Assembly (NCBI GenBank): GCA_963513935.1
Contig: OY740768.1
Location: 17,844,590 to 17,908,589, forward strand
From: Aphrophora alni
Lineage: Eukaryota; Arthropoda; Insecta; Hemiptera; Aphrophoridae
Length of the DNA stretch: 64,000 nt
Direction: 5' to 3'
A program made the position numbers and the translations under genes. Under the pieces are notes generated by a model that was given only the letters and a program-made list of their open reading frames with translations, was not told the origin of the DNA and did not search any database. Shown piece after piece: positions 23,541-34,657 of the stretch; within the stretch, counting starts at the first letter, position 1; the number at the start of each line of letters is the position of its first letter.

Positions 23541-25104
23541 ATACTCGGTTTTAAACCGAAAAATGTAATCGATATGAATGTAAATTATGTTGTAATAAAG
23601 TAATTACAGCAACTTTATTTTTATGATTTTATATATTTACCTATTCACGAGTTTTTCTGTTTACTAACAAATTTAATTATGATGAAAAGACAAAATAACA
23701 AAAAGTAAGATTAATTACAAAAGTACTCGGTTCTATTTTGAAGTAGAAATCATAAGAATCGAGAATGATAGTGTCAAATATTTGATCAAGGTGGCTTCAG
23801 TTTGTTTCTAATCGTATGTTAGACGACAGGTTCAAGTTATGTCGTTTTTAAATCATCATAAATATAACATGAAAGTCCACAAGATTTTTTCCGGAGCGCA
23901 ACATTTTAGAACCCGCCAGTGGTACAAAAATCCGCCCCCTCCCCAATATCTAGGGAACTATTAACTGTACGACAAACATAGGTTAGTTAGATAGTAACGA
24001 TTATAAAATTCTCTATAAAAAAGGTTTTATAAATTTTCTATTTAAAAGCAATGCAGAGTATAACTAACAATTGGTATATTATAACTTAGTCACGAAAATA
24101 ATTCCACAGTGATTCATTCCGCGTTGTTGAATTTACAGTATGCCTACTACTAGTCAATGGTAAATGTTTATTATATGCATTCTAATCTAATAAGTCATGA
24201 TGTTATAAAATTACAACAACTGGAAACACAAAAACAATATTACTTTGAATATAAAAACATATAAAGTATAAATGTTTATAAACAAATAGAAAATCAAATG
24301 TTTTGAATAAACAGTAAATATTAAAAAGTTTAATGCACTTGCGTTGTCTTTATAGGAGGTGCGATTTAAACCAGGGTTTACCATGACGATTACCACAAAC
24401 TGATGAACACAAATTTATACTTTACAAAAATTTCAATAACATTCTATTTAGTCAAGAAACAACAACATATAAACAAATTTAATTCATGAAAACAGTTAAG
24501 AGAAGATATGTCTGATTATGCTGCTATTCAATGTATGATTATGTTGATGGATACTATTTTGTGAATAAATCGTATAGAACTTTTTTATAGACAATCAAAC
24601 AACTAAATTACACAAGAAGAGATTAGTAAATCGTCAAAACTGTATACAAATCGTTTTGAGCCGTTTAGGAAGTATAGATGACACCTCCGACGTCTGTAAA
24701 ACCCTGCATTTTTGTGTTGTTTATTTGTAGGTCTAAAACTAAAAGTTTTCAACATTTAAGTTAAGTCGTTATGAACATGTTAAGTTTTGTTATGAAAATA
24801 CTTCATCTAAAAATGCCAAGAAAAGTGTTACAAACAATACTGACTGTGTTACTGAGCGATAACAAGTTCATAGAGCACAAAATTTTATCAACAGTTCAGC
24901 AACATTGCCTTGCTAGACACTCTTAGAAATGACAGACAAAGAACTGTTATTTATATTTAATTTCTAATTTCTTAGACGCAAACGTGTACTTAAGGGGATT
25001 TCTTGCATAATTATGCAAGGTAAAATATGATAGTTGATACGTAAATATTAACTATGGGAATACAGGTCACAAATTATACAATTTATAAACTATATATAAA
25101 GTTT
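23541..25104. other. AT-rich non-coding stretch with an 18-bp palindrome
   Basis: CTTGCATAATTATGCAAG at 25002-25019 is a perfect self-complementary 18-mer. 23880-23950 (CCCGCCAGTGGTACAAAAAT, CCGCCCCCTCCCC) resembles the G/C-rich end type of DNA transposons but has no partner here. Otherwise nothing. Confidence 0.5.
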
Positions 25105-25345
25105 TAAATAAATATTCAGCTTGACTTGTGAAATAATATAAGATAGAATAAAACTCGAACACAAGATCTCACAAAAATTACGTTTACTTAATCAAACGCG
25201 TTTTAGGACAAAGTCGCCATCCTCAGTGATACATGAGCTACAGTTATAGTTTAGTTATTAAGCACTGAATATGGCGACTTTGTCGTTAAAACGCGTTTGA
25301 TTAAGTAAACGTAATTTTTGTGAGATCTTGTATTCCAGTTTTATT
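25105..25345. mobile_element. Palindromic MITE family M2, copy 2 (most complete)
   Basis: The left arm runs TAAAACTCGAACACAAGATC, TCACAAAAATTACG, TTTACTTAATCAAACGCG, TTTTAGGACAAAGTCGCCAT. The right arm is its complement from ATGGCGACTTTGTCGTTAAA to GATCTTGTATTCCAGTTTTA. Both halves carry the GATGGCGAC/GTC hairpin and an ACGCG core. The left flank has TATTCAGCTTGACTTGTG as in copy 1. Non-coding. Confidence 0.93.
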
Positions 25346-27827
25346 CTATTTTTGATTATTAATTACATATTCTGTAGGTCAAATTACGATGTTAAATTAA
25401 ATTCTTATTTTTATTCCAACAATTCACCATGATACATATTAATAATTCTTAAAAAAATTATAGGATTTTTTTTTTCAACTTTTGTAAAAATTAAAAAATT
25501 ATCTTCTAAGCCAACAAAAAAATCCTAATGTTTGTAAGATATTAACAGATAAAATTTAATAATGACATTTTATTCGTACGCAGCAAATAATTTTGTTTCT
25601 TAAATATTACGAATGTAACAACAAAATCTTTGGCATACACGAATGTATATTTCACTTCCATGACTGTGGAATGAAATGTCACCAGAGGCGATATGTTCTG
25701 AATTGTAAAAACGTTTAAAAGTTTACAGAAGTAGCTAAATATTTTTCATCGGGAAGAGAAGAAAAAAACAAAAGTTGTTGGGAGAAGTTTTGGAATTTCA
25801 CTGACAGCTAATTCCGGACTGTCTTTTTTGTTAAGTTTGTGAATAACAGAAGAGACACGACAGGCTTAGGGAAGATTTTTCATTAAAACAAAAATCTAAC
25901 TTTTTAAAATCACCATCTCGCCATTTTTCACACGGTACAGAATATTCCAATTTACTCATTGTATTACACTGATTGATTATTCAGCCTAAGAGATTTGCTG
26001 TTTCAGACTATTTTTAACAACTATTAAGGGCAAATGTTCAGATAACTAATTTCTATTTAGTTTTCCAACACGTTAAATAAACAATAAGGTAGATATCCCA
26101 GGCTCATCTTTATTTTTGTTAATAACTTGAATAAATCTTTTTTTTTTAAATACTATTATGTATGTACAAGATACACAAATATTTGCTACATTAACTTTGT
26201 TTACCTCCTTCCCCTTCTGGGGGAAGATACGTAGAGATCAAATCAAATATCAAAAATAGGAAGAGGAAGAAGGTCGTATAATACATATTTAAAATTGTTA
26301 ATGAGTAGAGAAAAATTTTGAAAGGAAAATATAATTCAGTTGATACAAACCAAAATGGCGGCTGGTCAAAGTTTAAAATAATCATCTGAAAACGTAATTT
26401 TAATATAAAACGCCGATCAGCTGTTCACAAAATAAAAATCTTGTTTTAATCTCCTTTTAGAGTAGTTACGAAATACATTGGTAATTTGGGAGTCACGAAA
26501 ATGATTTGTAAGTAAATTGATAAGAAGTAATTCAAAAATAAACAATATTAATTGCAGCATTAAAGGTTTTACTTTAGTAAAAAACCCCTATTTAATACTT
26601 GTATGTTAACGATCAGGTTGAACAATGAATAACTCAAGGTAGATAATTACTGCTCGAACCATGTCATTGCCGATTTATTAGACAATAGGGGTCATTTAAT
26701 CAAACAAAATTGTAGTTTTTTATACATACCAAATGTTCATTAACAGAATTTACAATCTACTCAGTTTTTCACTACTCATAAAACTTTTTAATTATGGGTA
26801 TTATTCAAATTCAATAATTTACAACATCAAAAATACTGTAATAGTTAGTTTATTAAAAATACTCTGTGTTTTACAGGAAAAATGCGGTTGATCTGTTTTA
26901 ATGGGGCCGTCATTTTCTCTATTCATTTGTAAACTTAAAATTTTGTAAGACACGACCTACTTATTATTTACATATTTCGTTGCCACACAGTTTCCTCTAG
27001 TAGTGAGTCATACATAATACCAAAAAGTAAGTCTATTTCCAAATTATTTTGAGGCTTAACTCTGTATGTTTTCATTCTAGGATAGAACACGTTTATATAG
27101 TCCACATTATCAGATTTTGAAACAAACTAATCTACGGCTAATTCTATATGGGCAATCAAAAATAAGACGCTATGCTATCAAAATGTGAATTGAAAAGGTA
27201 GAAATGAAAGCTCAGCATCGGTCCAATATTCGGTTAAACTTTCAGTTAACAATCTGTTGGATAAGATTAGCCGGAGTATAAAGCTCCAGTAGTATGGTGT
27301 TTAACATCGTTTTAAAAGGTAGGTGGATAAAGAATGAGAGTTTGTAACTAAAAGATAAATTACAAATCAGTAGTGCAATTCATAAATTAAGAGGGAACCT
27401 GTATTTTATAGAAGAAATAAAAAACGAGAAATTATTGCTTATTATAATTGCAGTTTAAAGTAATAATAATCTGTGAAAAAACACTGTATTAACTATTTCG
27501 AAAGGAAATTGTATTCTTTATAATATCTTTGAATGTGGCTTATGTACTTGATAATAGAGATGAGCATTTGTACTTAAGAATAACCTTTGTTTTTTTACCC
27601 ATTATGGGAGATTACAAGGATAGCCCTTATCGATTTTTTAAATATACTTTTAAAACGTATTTATATATTTAAAAAAAGGCCTAATCTTACTTTCTTAAGT
27701 AAATAGTATTTGATTGCAATTGAAATTATTACCCCATATTGAATCTTAAATCTTCACAAAAAATTACGTGTGAGGGCTTAACACACCGCGTACCATATTC
27801 CGGACGGTCTTACTTCATAAATTTATT
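25346..27827. other. AT-rich non-coding stretch
   Basis: Small items only: a 7-bp hairpin CTTCCCC/GGGGAAG (26208-26226), AAAATGGCGGC (26353) and GATCAGCTGTT (26415). No gene was seen. Confidence 0.5.
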
Positions 27828-28155
27828 TTCGTCATACTGCTTTAAAAAACAGCTGTTTTCGATACATGCACTGAGATGCTAAAGTTGTTCTTTTTAGTCG
27901 TAGGACCTAAAAACATCGGCTGAGGTCGAGGTCATCAGCTGTTCTTCGCTTATTCGAATTAATTAACAATTGTAAAGAATCTATAAAAAGAACCGACACT
28001 CTCGATTGTATATAACAGATTAAACAGCTGTTACGATCGATTTTATAAATAAGTACCATTAACACAAACTAAACAGCTGTAATAGCTGCAAACTTGTGTA
28101 ACTTGTCCAAATTTGTTAAGGTAAATAGGTTATAACATTTTAGTTTTTGTGAAAT
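27828..28155 (+). repeat. CAGCTG-rich duplicated block, copy 1
   Basis: Shares CGTCATA, GAGATGCTAAAGTTGTT, AGGACCTAAAAACATC, GCTGAGGTCGAGGTCATCAG, ACGAATTAATTAAC-type sequence and ATAACATTTTAGTTTTTGTG with 28880-29125. It holds four CAGCTG E-box cores and the tandem half-sites AGGTCG-AGGTCA. It is longer than copy 2 because of extra sequence around 28040-28115. Confidence 0.9.
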
Positions 28156-28344
28156 TGTTATCTTATATTGTTTGCAGCTTTCCGGCCTCGGCCGTTAAAC
28201 TTGAGCTTGTATCAAAAAGCTTCACTTTTGGTTCTAGTGATGAAATATGCTATTTTAAAACAATCTTAGTGTTCACCACAATCTCTTGAAAGCGATAACG
28301 TAAGGTATTCAAATTTTGCACCGCATCATATTAAATACTACATG

Positions 28345-28560
28345 CAGGGATAAGTGACTCAAATATCATTGTAAAAAAGACAAACTGTAAAATCTAATCT
28401 AGAACGCACCGCAGTAAAGTATAAATGGTTTCATTTTCAATTGGCAATAATATTTTACTGCAGGAGATATAAAATGTTGTAGAGTTTACTGTAGCGTTAC
28501 GGTTATACCATCGGAGTTCCGTGTAAGGTGGAAGGGTGGGGAAAGGGTTGTACAGGAATG
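28345..28560 (+). repeat. Inverted dispersed repeat, copy 1
   Basis: Reverse complement of 34455-34655 along its whole length. Shared words are AAGTGACTCAAATATCA, ACGCACCGCAGTAAAGTATA, GGTTTCATTTTCAATTGGCA, ATATTTTACTGCAGGAGATA and CCATCGGAGTT. Between it and the block at 28880 there is only AT-rich DNA. Confidence 0.9.
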
Positions 28561-28879
28561 TAATTGGGTTTTGGTGTGGTTATAAAACATGTAATAAACT
28601 TACAGTATAGTAGATTTTTTATATTTTGTAAAATTTAAAGAACGAGTGTGTAAGTATAAACATATGGTAAGAGATAATAATAGCAGTGGAGGTACATAGA
28701 AGGGATTGTGGTAGTAAAGAAGTAGAGATTAGGTTCGGCTTTGTGTTGACAAAAATGTTATCATGTTTTTACTTTGTAAACTGTGTGATCTACGCTTAAT
28801 GGAAATTTTGCGAAAGTGTTAATAATGAATTGCTAACATGTTGAGAAATAACAAACTTTTTTAAATTATAATTTTTTCC

Positions 28880-29125
28880 CCGTCATAATGCTTCAAAAAC
28901 TCTTGTATTCAATACATCCATTGAGATGCTAAAGTTGTTGTTTTTTTAGTTCTAGGACCTAAAAACATCAGCTGAGGTCGAGGTCATCAGCTGTTACTTC
29001 GTTTATACGAATTAATTAACGTTTCTAAAGCATCTATAAAAAACCGATACTCTTGATGTAAATAACCGGCAAAACAGCTGTTACCATCGATTTGAAGGTA
29101 AATAACTTATAACATTTTAGTTTTT
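28880..29125 (+). repeat. CAGCTG-rich duplicated block, copy 2
   Basis: Same order of words as 27828-28155, with CAGCTG cores kept in ATCAGCTGTT and AAACAGCTGTT and the AGGTCG-AGGTCA pair intact, while intervening sequence has diverged and part is missing. Confidence 0.9.
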
Positions 29126-31120
29126 GTGAAATATACTATTACGTATTAAGACCAAAAATACTGTTTTTAAATTATTTTTTAGAGGTTTAAAAATAATTGT
29201 TACCGTTTACAAACAAACATTAAAATTATTGTAGTGTACACTAAAGTAGGACTACTGAAATAAAAGATTAGTGAAAAATTTCACTTGATGGAAAGATCAG
29301 TCCATAAATTTGGGCGTTGATATTACAAATATAGCCTACGTGTGGATATCCTCTGGTTGTTTTTGTAGATTTGTTCTTAGATGGATATTAAAACGAAACT
29401 TATTGTTTGTCTTTGTTATTTTAAAGTCTAATTATAATGTACTATCTTTGAAAATAGTGAATATTTTACTATGCAAAGCTGCACCTAAAATATTTCGACG
29501 CAAAGATTATGAGAGATAAGTAAATATGTTTTGAAAAGCTGAGGTGTCTTAAATAAAAAAAAGTAAAATTAGAATGTACCACAGAATTCATTCTAAAAAC
29601 ACGAACTCAATTTTAAAAAACAAACAGAATTTAGATCTTGTCACAATGGAAGGGGGTTTACTCAAGCTGTCTGTTTCACGCCCTTTCCCCTTTACCCAAT
29701 AGACTTTTCTCATTTCCTGATGGCAGTGATACCCACATCCGTACCAAGCATCTCACTCCAAGACAGACAGAAGGCGAATTGTGTTCAACAAATCCGATTT
29801 AAACAGTTAATCAAAATAAGTACTTATAATTTTAATTGTAAAAAATTGTTTTAATTCTCACTTAGATTTATTATTTGATTGTAAATAAGTTTAAATCGTT
29901 ATACTTAAACGTTTTATAGTTAATATAAACGCATATAATTAATCGTTTAAATAAGTTTAAAATGTTTCCAGAATGAAAGTACTGGAAATAAACTTTGCAC
30001 AATATTAAACAAATTTTTAGCAAAAATCTTTTCAACATTGCTACTGTCTACCTGTTATGTTACTTACACTTTTTAGATATTTACTACTCGTCGGCAATTC
30101 AACTTTAAAGTCTTTATTTGTTACAGGATATTTCAACTTCTACACAAAATATTTATTAATTGTAAAAAAATAGAGAAAGAAAATCAATTTAAACAATGGA
30201 AGAATTAGAGAGTTCTGTTGCTGTCAATTGAAGTAAAAGTGAATATTATACGACAAATGTTACTAGAATTTAACGTTTATAAAATTGTACGTTACTACTT
30301 TGCTACACAAGTAGTTCTGTTCCACTCTGACTGGTTTAGGAGAAGAGGAACCCTCTAAATTACGAAAATCTGTACAAATTTTAATTTGGTGTTATAAAAT
30401 CAGAATAGAAGAGACATTAATCATATTTGTTAAAGAAAAGAAAAGAAAAATTATGTTGCCGTTTTGTTTCAAATGGGTATATATAGGGTATATTTTTTAA
30501 AGTAACGACGCTGGTTTTATTTTCACCTTTGTACTGCCATTGGATGGTTGTTACTTTAAATTCATTGTTGGTAATTTGCAATAACTAATTATACTTTACA
30601 TAGTTTTAAGTGAAATAAATAAATACATTTTATAAATTCTATTAAACGAAAATTAATTAGACGAAACTATATTGAATAAATCCTTAAAATTAGTTCAAGT
30701 GTGCAGACGGTTAGACGGAATAAACGAAATGATCATTTTCACAAAAATAGTTTTTTTTTAAACATCAAATTTGATAAAGAAAAAGAGTGAAAAGTTATAC
30801 CGAAATACTAAAACAGTAGTAAATTCCATTTGAAAATTACTCTAGACGTTTTATTTACAGAGGAGCATAAAAGATTCTAGACATAAATAAATTGGTTAAT
30901 TTATTGGGACATTTGCCATAATTTTATATCTAAAATGAATACATAATTTTCAACAGTGTGTTTAACAGTGATAAATCTAAAATCTAAAAACAAGAAAAGA
31001 GCCAATATAGGTTAGTAACCTAAGACTATGTTTGAAACTAAACCGAGTAGAACCTCAAGACTAACAAAGGCAATCAGAAAAACCATAAGTAAACAGAACT
31101 CTATACACTGACACAAGAAA
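29126..31120. other. AT-rich non-coding stretch
   Basis: An inverted AAAGTAAC/GTTACTTT pair near 30500-30560 encloses a GC-richer loop. 29640-29780 is slightly less AT-rich. No feature was recognised. Confidence 0.5.
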
Positions 31121-31393
31121 TGGTAAATCACAAAGTTGTACTGACCATACACTGGGCAACTGAACAAAAGAGCGGTGTGCCAAATTTATCTAAAGAGCTT
31201 TTTGGGAGTAAACCAGACTGTCCTAGGTTCATCATTTGATAACGACAGTAGATCCACATTCATGAAAGGTTGTGTCAATTTTAAACGTAATCTATCAGTA
31301 AACAACGCGTTTAAAACAATTATTTATTTATTACAAATTTCCGGTGGAACTTTAAAAGATGCGAACAGAACTTACGCAACCCTCATATAATAC
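31121..31393 (+). other. Unrecognised ORF, possibly coding-derived
   Basis: A plus frame of about 83 codons (from the codon after TGA near 31140 to TAA at 31388-31390). The predicted peptide includes SSFDNDSRSTFMKG and LQISGGTLKDANRT, a more balanced composition than neighbouring frames. There is no ATG at the start and no family was recognised. It may be a decayed exon or chance. Confidence 0.15.
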
Positions 31394-32712
31394 AACACTT
31401 TCATAAATTGGTTTATTTTCTGTAATTATTTAAACGGTTTTAAATATGTTATGAAATTGTATGTTTAATGTGTTATTGTAATGATGGTCAAATTTTAATT
31501 TGAAGTTATATAATACTTATTATTCACAGATACTTAGTGTGTGTCAAAACCATATTATCAGATAACTTTGCCATTTGTCAGTCTAAACAACCCTTCTTAA
31601 AGGCTGTCAAATGTAAAATGAGCATTGCACATGATTGGGTTACAATATCACTAATGATGTTAGGCATATTTCTTGTCACTGGTCGCTAAGCTCACAGCTT
31701 TGTCCCCTTTATGAAGCTCCTAATCAGCTTTACACAGCTCTATAGTCTCTGGAGAATCAAACTTGTCAACAAATAAAGGCAGACGGGGGCAGTCTATTAT
31801 TCTTAATAAACTAATACAATTTCAAAACTCACAACACAATTTACTGCGAGGGATCAAAATTTAACACAATTGTAGAACGTTTTGAAATATGTTTCAAGTT
31901 GGAGCTTTTAATGCAATTACTAGAGTAAATGTTGTGATTGGAATAATCGCTCTACGAGGACAGTTCAAACATAACGCTCCGGATGATCCAGAAGTCACGC
32001 AATCCATATAGTAAAATACAGGTGTAATATATTGCTACACTTGACCAGTTTGTCATAACTTTCCTCATGAAAAGTGAAATTATATTATTCTAGTTTAGTT
32101 GCTTAGTAATGCATCAAGCATCACAGAACAGCAACAAATAATTCTACGGGGTGCGTGTCTTTTGGATCACCTGGTATTGTGATTGAGAGTTTATGATTAC
32201 ATGATATGATTTACTGATATGCTGATTTAATAAAATTTGGTAAAACGATTAAGATAAAGTAATTCATTTTAAGAATGGATTAGGTTTCAAAATTAAAATT
32301 TGTTAAGTAATAAAAAATCCTATTTGTTGGACATAATACAGTGTTATACTAGTTTTCTAGTATCGCCCATTCATCCGAATAGGTTTGAAATATTCAGACA
32401 AATATCTATTCTATATTTGTAATCTGGGTTCTTGAAATAAATACCTTTGTCTTTTTACTATTTAAAGTTGCTCGTTATCACGTCTGTTATTTGAGGATTT
32501 AGAGTGTAAAGAGTTTGTCGCTCAGAGAGAAAAATGTTGACGCCAATTTTCTCGGGGGCGACAAAAGGACTTTTCATCATTAATACACAGAAGAATTTTC
32601 TGAACGCTACAGTTTTAATACAACTATTTCAACAGCATTGTGATAAACTACTTTATTGAGCAGGTTAATAGGTTTTATTTACCAGGGTACAAACATCTAA
32701 CTTTTAAGTTAT
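31394..32712. other. AT-rich non-coding stretch
   Basis: 31560-31800 is moderately GC-richer (CTGGTCGCTAAGCTCACAGC). Nothing identified. Confidence 0.45.
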
Positions 32713-32829
32713 TTAAAGTAGATCTTTTGATTTGATTTTTTTTTGCAAGAGATTAGCAGTTGCATAATCAGCATCTTGAATAACGTCTGGAAGAATACCT
32801 TCGAAATCACTATTACTGTCATTATCCAT
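32713..32829 (-). other. Small acidic ORF (38 aa), coding-like
   Basis: Begins with a true ATG (MDNDSNSDFEGILPDVIQD...) and ends ...KSKDLL-stop. The N-terminus is strongly acidic with a DSNSDFEG motif, followed by a short lysine-rich tail, a balance unlike AT-rich noise. Such acidic starts occur in first exons of nuclear proteins and of some DNA-transposase ORFs; that link is inference. No downstream ORF continues it and no splice donor interrupts it clearly. It may be a pseudogene start or a chance frame. Confidence 0.25.
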
Positions 32830-33780
32830 AAAATGTTTTAAAGTAAAAGACTCAAATTGAGAAATTAGGTTATTTCAGCAACAAAATTAACTGAAACTCG
32901 CGTTTTAATAACATAAACAATGGTTTCTTGTCGTCTGTTGTCATGACACGAAATAATCGTCATTCCATTTAACACAAACATCTGATTTATCAGCTCTAGG
33001 CCTGAAAAGTAAAAAAAATGATTTCCTTATGAATTCTTCCCGCCCTAGAGAGAAAAAAGTGACACATCAGCTCTGTGTAGAAGACGGACAAGGCTACTTT
33101 TAGTGTTAGCAGAAGGAAAAAAATATTTTATTGGAGTTAAAATTGTGACTAATTAAAGTGAGGATCCGTTTTACCTTAACCATTTTGTGTTTACTGTGTT
33201 TGTTTGTGTATTTGTTACGCCGTCACGGCCCAACATTAATACCATTCGTTATAGAATTTTAGATTGAAATTCTTTGCAACAATACTAAAGTTAAGTGTGA
33301 GATTTTAAAAACAAATCTGTTTAAAATAGTAGCCACTCAAAACAGTGAACGTGGCCAACGCGATTAGCAATCATATAAAGCGAGCACTTGAACGTGGGGA
33401 ATCCGATTAAGAGTAATTAAAGTCCCCACTCCAAAGTATTAAATGGCGAGGACAAGACATAAAAAACAGTCGTATAAACTTTAAATGAAAATTTAAAATG
33501 AAACTATGTTCTACAACTTTAAATTTTTTCTTTGACAAAAAAATTCTCCCCCATAGGTTTGTGTCTTAAATTTGAAATTATTTACAACGTCATAGTTACA
33601 CTGGGGGGGGGGGAGGTTAGGGTCTACAATTAGGAAAGCCATGCTGGATAATAATTCCCAAGCTCAGTTTAAGGTCTAATTCGTTATACCTAGCTCCGCT
33701 CATGCTCTCATTACTCATGTAGTGATAGGGAATGTGATGAGAGGTACAAGATTAACACACTGCCAAACTGCACAAGAAAA
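32830..33780. other. AT-rich stretch with a G11 run
   Basis: G11 at 33603-33613 continues into AGGTTAGGG, giving some G-quadruplex potential. Nothing else recognised. Confidence 0.5.
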
Positions 33781-34333
33781 GCACTTTGAAACGTTATTGT
33801 GAAACTCTGATCTACGAAAAATTTTAATTTTTGAATCATTTTGTACGTAAAACATTATTTGAACAGCTTATGTTTTTAAAATTTGATTCTAATAATTTGT
33901 TTAATTAAGAAATATGTAGGCTTACTTTTTTACTTTTAGCAACACACGTAGGCCTACCGGATATGTAATTTCAATACTTCCTGGCTTACTTTACACGACA
34001 ATAACCGAATAGTCAATCATTATTCATTCAGATATGTTTACAAAATTACGAATTTAAAACTCTGGTATTATTATTAAAAATATATTTAAAATTCCTTTAA
34101 GTATGTTAAAATGGCCTATTAGAATATGGATAAATTATAAATAGCATTACATTTTAAAAACAAGTTGAGAAAATTATAGTTTTGTTAATTTTTGTAACAC
34201 CCTGTATATATTACTAAACTTTTGTACCAACCTGAAGATAGCTGGGGTAAGAGCTTTGAAAAGAAAGGTTGAGCAACTTTCTGTCTAAAGCAGTTTTTGA
34301 AATATTAAACTGTTTCCATACTTTTCTGTATTA
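33781..34333. mobile_element. Degraded copy of TIR element family M5
   Basis: Collinear with 41690-42229. Shared words are TAATTAAGAAATAT, CCGGATATGTAATTTC versus TCGGATGTATAATTTCC, ACAATAACC, GTTTACAAAATT and TCTAAAGCAG...TTGAAATATTAA. It contains an internal TTTGTAACACCCTGTATAT not present in the other copy, and its right terminus has decayed to CTGTATT. The left end is lost. Confidence 0.75.
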
Positions 34334-34454
34334 CTGCCACAATTCCATTGATATACTCTCTCTTACATACTCCTACCTTTATAAAATATAATTAATCTTC
34401 TATACTGTAAGTTTATTACAGATATTATAACCAAAAGTAAACACAATTATATTT

Positions 34455-34655
34455 GTGTACAACCCTCCCCACCCCCATCCATGCAACTCCTTCGATGGTT
34501 TAACGGTAACGCCACAGTTAGACTCTACAACATTTTATATCTCCTGCAATAAAATATTATTGCCAATTGAAAATGAAACCATTTAGCCTATACTTCACTG
34601 CGGTGCGTACAAGATTAGATTTTACAGTGATATTTGAGTGACTTATTCCACTATA
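34455..34655 (-). repeat. Inverted dispersed repeat, copy 2
   Basis: Opposite-orientation copy of 28345-28560, about 6 kb away. Key words are CTCCTGCAATAAAATATTAT, TGCCAATTGAAAATGAAACC and CACTGCGGTGCGTAC. It ends directly at the GGGTGTCC terminus at 34658. Confidence 0.9.
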
Positions 34656-34657
34656 AA

